From assembly GCF_000147075.1 (NCBI RefSeq), contig NC_014484.1, forward strand, positions 1,071,501 to 1,135,500: 64,000 nucleotides of DNA, given 5' to 3'. The translations under genes were made by a program, and so were the position numbers. Below are positions 60,851-64,000 of the stretch, in pieces (positions within the stretch are counted from its first letter, which is position 1; every line of letters starts with the position of its first letter). Source of the DNA: Spirochaeta thermophila DSM 6192 (GTDB lineage: Bacteria; Spirochaetota; Spirochaetia; Winmispirales; Winmispiraceae). The notes beneath the pieces are model-generated. The model did no database searches, was not told the origin of the DNA, and saw only the letters and a program-made list of their open reading frames with translations.

Positions 60851-62268
60851 TGCTCGAAAAAGTGTACACCTTTTTCAAAGGATTCGATCACGTGGAAGGA
60901 GCGGTGGTCCTCGTCGCTTGTTCGGGAGGGCCTGATAGTACCGCGCTCCTCCACTCCCTCTTCCTCCTCCGCCAACGATTGAACCTGACTCTCAAGGTGG
61001 TGTATCTCGATCACGGGATACGCCCTCGGTCGGAGCGGGATCAGGAGTATCGGTTCGTGATGTCTCTGGCGGAGACCCGCGACCTCCCCTCGCATATCAA
61101 GCGGCTCCCCGAGGGATGGATCCTCCATCGTGCGAAGGCTTCGAAGAAGAGTGTGGAAGAGGTGGCAAGGGAGGAGCGCTATGCCTTTTTCGAGGAACTC
61201 CTCTCGAAAGGCGAAGGAGACTACGTGGCCCTCGGTCACACGCGGGATGATCAGGTGGAGACCGTCGTCTTTCGCTTCCTTCGGGGATCGGATCCTCTCG
61301 CCTTGAGGGGGATGTCTCCCGTACGCGACCGCTATCTCCGTCCTCTTCTCTCCTGTTCGAGGAGTGAGGTTCTTTCCTTCCTGCAGGAGCAGGGGCTCTC
61401 TTATCTCGAGGATTCCTCAAACGAGAAGGATGCCTACGATCGCAATTTCTTGAGGATCCATGTCCTCCCGGTCCTCGAGAAGCGATTCCCCGGATGGACG
61501 AAGGCCGTCGTGGCGTTGAGCGAGAAGGCCGAGCTGTATCATCGTTATCTGGAGAGAAGAGATCCTGTCGGGGGATTCCCCATCGAGGAGACCCCTTCCG
61601 GACTCAGGGTTCCCTTCCACCTCGTGTCGAGGGCCGATCCCCTCGAGCGTTACCTCCTCTTCTACAGGTTGTACCAGGTGTTCATGAGTCGAGAGGGGAC
61701 ATCCGAGAGTGAGGAATTGCCTTTCTGGCACATACGTCCGTATGTATGGCATCCGGAATCCCTGTGGGACGGGATAGTGGTGGGGAGAGGGGTCATGATG
61801 CGGCGGGAGGGTGAGTATCTCGTGGTGCGGTCCCATGTTGTCCTTCATGGAGAAAATGGGTATTTTGTAGTGATAGAAAAAGAAGGTGAGTTTCGACTTA
61901 CAGACGAGTTGAGGATGGAGGTCCGATGTGGTCGACACATTCCCTTCGAGAAGGGAAGGCCTGGAGCGAATGAGATGGTTCTGCCTGTGGGAACGTATGT
62001 GTGCCGATCCAGAAAGGCGGGAGATGCGGTGGCGAGGGGGTCTCTCAGAAGGAGTGTGCATAAGGTTTTCCAGATGTGGAACCTTCCTCCTCACTTGAGA
62101 TGCAGTGTTCCCGTATTGGAAGCTCCAGGAAAGGGTATCGTAGCGATACTCGGGGGATGGGCGGGATATGAGGATATCTTTGCCGATCCGAACCCTATCC
62201 CTTTCAAAGGAGACGAGGATGTACTGTATATCCGATTACACCATGTTGGAAGGAGCATTGAGCGGTGA
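60850..62268 (+). CDS. tilS: tRNA(Ile)-lysidine synthase
   Basis: A 472-residue ATP-dependent enzyme that converts C34 of tRNA-Ile (CAU) to lysidine. The PP-loop is VACSGGPDSTALLHSL, followed by VVYLDHGIRPRSERDQE, ALGHTRDDQVETVVFRFLRG and the N-terminal-domain end DSSNEKDAYDRNFLR. The C-terminal part is divergent, as usual. It overlaps pth by one base and ftsH by 4 bases; tilS-ftsH linkage is common and known from other bacteria. Confidence 0.93.
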   Translation: MLEKVYTFFKGFDHVEGAVVLVACSGGPDSTALLHSLFLLRQRLNLTLKVVYLDHGIRPRSERDQEYRFVMSLAETRDLPSHIKRLPEGWILHRAKASKKSVEEVAREERYAFFEELLSKGEGDYVALGHTRDDQVETVVFRFLRGSDPLALRGMSPVRDRYLRPLLSCSRSEVLSFLQEQGLSYLEDSSNEKDAYDRNFLRIHVLPVLEKRFPGWTKAVVALSEKAELYHRYLERRDPVGGFPIEETPSGLRVPFHLVSRADPLERYLLFYRLYQVFMSREGTSESEELPFWHIRPYVWHPESLWDGIVVGRGVMMRREGEYLVVRSHVVLHGENGYFVVIEKEGEFRLTDELRMEVRCGRHIPFEKGRPGANEMVLPVGTYVCRSRKAGDAVARGSLRRSVHKVFQMWNLPPHLRCSVPVLEAPGKGIVAILGGWAGYEDIFADPNPIPFKGDEDVLYIRLHHVGRSIER

Positions 62269-64000
62269 ATCACGAACGCGATCCTAAACAGCCACAGTTC
62301 CAGTTCAATCCCAATAGCAATCGTTTTGCTCTCATCTTTCTTTTTGCCCTCATTACCCTCTTTATCATCAGCTTTTTCTTTTCGAGCCAGAACACGGGCC
62401 TTGAGATCCCGTATTCCACCTTCCTCTCCTACTTGGAAGAGGGGCGGGTCGATTCGGTCACCATTCTCGACCAGTTCGAGATACGTGGTACACTCCAGAG
62501 CAGGGATGGTGAGAGGACCTTGTTCACCACCAAGATTCCCTACTATGACGATATGCTCATGCGCGAGTTGCGGGAGAAAGGGGTCCGAGTCTCTGGGGAC
62601 GTGAAGGGGGTCTCTCCACTCCGTATCGTTCTCGAACTCATCCCATGGATCATCGGGTTTCTGTTCATATGGTTCATGTTCCGACAGATGCAGGTGGGAG
62701 GAAACAAGGCCTTTTCCTTCGGGAAGAGCAGGGCGCGCCAGTATCAGGACGGCAAGAAGGTGATGTTCGCCGACGTCGCCGGCCAGGAGGAGGCGAAGAA
62801 CGAGCTCCAGGAAGTGGTGGAGTTCCTCAAGAATCCTCACAAGTTTACCCGTATGGGTGCCCGTATCCCCAAGGGAGTGCTGCTCGTGGGGATGCCCGGG
62901 ACGGGGAAGACCCTGCTTGCCCGTGCGGTGGCCGGAGAAGCCGGAGTGCCGTTCTTCCATATGTCCGGTTCGGATTTCGTGGAGATGTTCGTGGGAGTGG
63001 GTGCCGCACGCGTGAGGGATCTCTTCGATCAAGGACGGAAGCATGCCCCTTGCATCATATTCATCGATGAGTTGGATGCCGTGGGAAGAGTGCGGGGGGC
63101 AGGATATGGGGGGGGACATGATGAACGGGAACAGACCCTCAACCAGCTTCTCGTCGAGATGGATGGATTCGAGAGCAAGGAAGGGGTGATCGTGCTCGCG
63201 GCGACCAACCGCCCCGATGTCCTCGATCCGGCCCTTCTCAGGCCGGGACGCTTCGACCGTCAGGTTGTGGTGGACATGCCCGATGTGAAGGAGCGGGAGG
63301 CGATATTGCGCATTCATGCCCGTAAGGTGCCGCTCGGAGAGGATGTGGACTTCGAGCGGGTCGCCCGCGGGACGGCGGGGACATCCGGGGCCGATCTCGA
63401 GAACCTGGTCAATGAGGCAGCCCTCCTCGCTGCTCGTAAGAACAAAGGTGTGGTGGAGATGGAAGACTTCGAGGAAGCGCGGGACAAGATCCTTATGGGA
63501 GTCGCCAGGAAGTCTCGAGTATTGAGCAGGGAAGAAAAGGAGAAGACGGCCTATCACGAGTCCGGTCACGCGCTCCTCCATTTCCTTCTCGAGCACGTGG
63601 ATCCCCTCCACAAAGTGACCATCGTCCCGAGGGGGAGGGCGCTGGGAATGGCGGTCTCCCTTCCGGAAAAGGACGAGTACTCCAAGAGTAAGAGTTGGCT
63701 GATGGATCGCATAAAAGTCGCCTTCGGGGGTTATGCGGCCGAGAAGATCGTGTATAATGAGACGACCACGGGAGCGAAGGAGGATATCAGACAGGCCACC
63801 GAGATCGCCAGAAGGATGGTGTGCGAGTGGGGGATGAGTGAAACCCTTGGGCCCGTAGCCCTTGGACAGGAGGAGGAGCCCATCTTCATCGGCAAGGAGA
63901 TCGCTCGGCATAAGGATTATTCGGAGGAGACTGCCCGCAAGATAGACGAGGAGATAAGGAACATCCTCACCTCTGCCTTGAACGAGGTGATGAATCTCCT
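62265..64000 (+). CDS. ftsH: ATP-dependent zinc metalloprotease FtsH (3' end outside window)
   Basis: 578 codons are present; the gene continues past the window. It starts with GTG overlapping the tilS stop. Two transmembrane segments ([19 protein letters not shown] and [19 protein letters not shown]) flank a periplasmic domain. The AAA+ module has Walker A GMPGTGKT (Lys215), Walker [12 protein letters not shown] and [21 protein letters not shown]. The zinc site is His431-Glu432-xx-His435 in [10 protein letters not shown]. It degrades membrane and regulatory proteins. Residues up to about 60 of the M41 C-terminal part may be missing. Confidence 0.97.
   Translation, partial: MNHERDPKQPQFQFNPNSNRFALIFLFALITLFIISFFFSSQNTGLEIPYSTFLSYLEEGRVDSVTILDQFEIRGTLQSRDGERTLFTTKIPYYDDMLMRELREKGVRVSGDVKGVSPLRIVLELIPWIIGFLFIWFMFRQMQVGGNKAFSFGKSRARQYQDGKKVMFADVAGQEEAKNELQEVVEFLKNPHKFTRMGARIPKGVLLVGMPGTGKTLLARAVAGEAGVPFFHMSGSDFVEMFVGVGAARVRDLFDQGRKHAPCIIFIDELDAVGRVRGAGYGGGHDEREQTLNQLLVEMDGFESKEGVIVLAATNRPDVLDPALLRPGRFDRQVVVDMPDVKEREAILRIHARKVPLGEDVDFERVARGTAGTSGADLENLVNEAALLAARKNKGVVEMEDFEEARDKILMGVARKSRVLSREEKEKTAYHESGHALLHFLLEHVDPLHKVTIVPRGRALGMAVSLPEKDEYSKSKSWLMDRIKVAFGGYAAEKIVYNETTTGAKEDIRQATEIARRMVCEWGMSETLGPVALGQEEEPIFIGKEIARHKDYSEETARKIDEEIRNILTSALNEVMNL

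Noticed and set aside
1..64000. CRISPR arrays, insertion sequences, integrases or attachment sites
   Set aside because: No regularly spaced repeats, transposase motifs or terminal inverted repeats were seen; the tRNA-Gln gene is not flanked by a partial copy of its 3' end.

Overview
The window is a 64 kb piece of a GC-rich bacterial chromosome, densely packed with about 66 genes, no insertion sequences, no CRISPR array and no phage genes. The gene content points to a spirochaete, most likely a free-living thermophile close to Spirochaeta (Winmispira) thermophila. The reasons are a Gram-negative-type envelope (SurA-like and HtrA-like proteins, a TolC-type channel, outer-membrane barrel and lipoprotein candidates with relaxed lipoboxes), the runs rplU-prp-rpmA-obg and spoVG-tRNA-rplY-pth-tilS-ftsH, a DUF763 protein of the kind found mainly in thermophiles and archaea, and a plant-glycan type ABC importer with a GH31 glycosidase. 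The species name is inference; the broad class is better supported.

Layout, left to right. 1-9.3 kb: end of gap, then pgk-tpiA-secG, a flavodoxin-like gene, and a tightly coupled run of J-domain protein, parvulin-type chaperone, nusB, membrane-anchored TPR protein, map and htrA. 9.3-11.0 kb (minus strand): a propeller-like lipoprotein and a candidate outer-membrane barrel. 11.1-17.2 kb: folD, folE2, a purH split into two genes, miaB, a LapA-like protein and a SPOR-domain protein. 17.2-18.8 kb (minus): a 514-residue lipoprotein. 18.8-24.5 kb: purB-guaB-purA-guaA, which takes IMP to AMP and GMP. Together with the split purH this gives late purine synthesis, with FolD supplying the one-carbon carrier.

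24.5-30.3 kb is the most interesting stretch: a minus-strand set of ECF sigma factor, single-span anti-sigma candidate and Spy/CpxP-like protein stands back to back with a plus-strand tolC-macA-macB-type efflux operon. The shared intergenic region holds two divergent copies of one bipartite motif (GGAATA, 17 bases, GTCRAA), each pointing at one of the two operons, which suggests a self-activating envelope-stress regulon. 30.3-34.6 kb: a LysM protein with a degenerate LytM domain, a group-2 sigma-70 factor, a cobalamin adenosyltransferase, an MTH1-like Nudix hydrolase and DUF763. 34.6-41.2 kb: an ABC sugar importer without its own ATPase, a GH31 glycosidase and a LacI regulator; the first gene has a strong promoter with a LacI/CRE-type operator at the predicted start of transcription. 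41.2-44.1 kb: a Dabb protein, an extremely G-rich pgeF-like gene, and argS.

44.1-50.3 kb: gltB-gltD (glutamate synthase) behind a near-consensus sigma-54 promoter and inverted repeats. 50.3-55.0 kb: rplU-prp-rpmA-obg-nadD-yqeK-LCP-rsfS, a ribosome/GTPase/NAD operon. 54.9-55.7 kb (minus): a CheX-like protein and a very acidic small protein. 55.8-59.5 kb: nadC-nadB, ispE, spoVG. 59.5-64 kb: tRNA-Gln, rplY, pth (apparently starting at CTG), tilS and ftsH, which runs off the end. Genes often overlap by 4 bases (ATGA), and some promoters sit so close to their start codons that the transcripts may be leaderless. No intergenic stretch exceeds about 210 bases.
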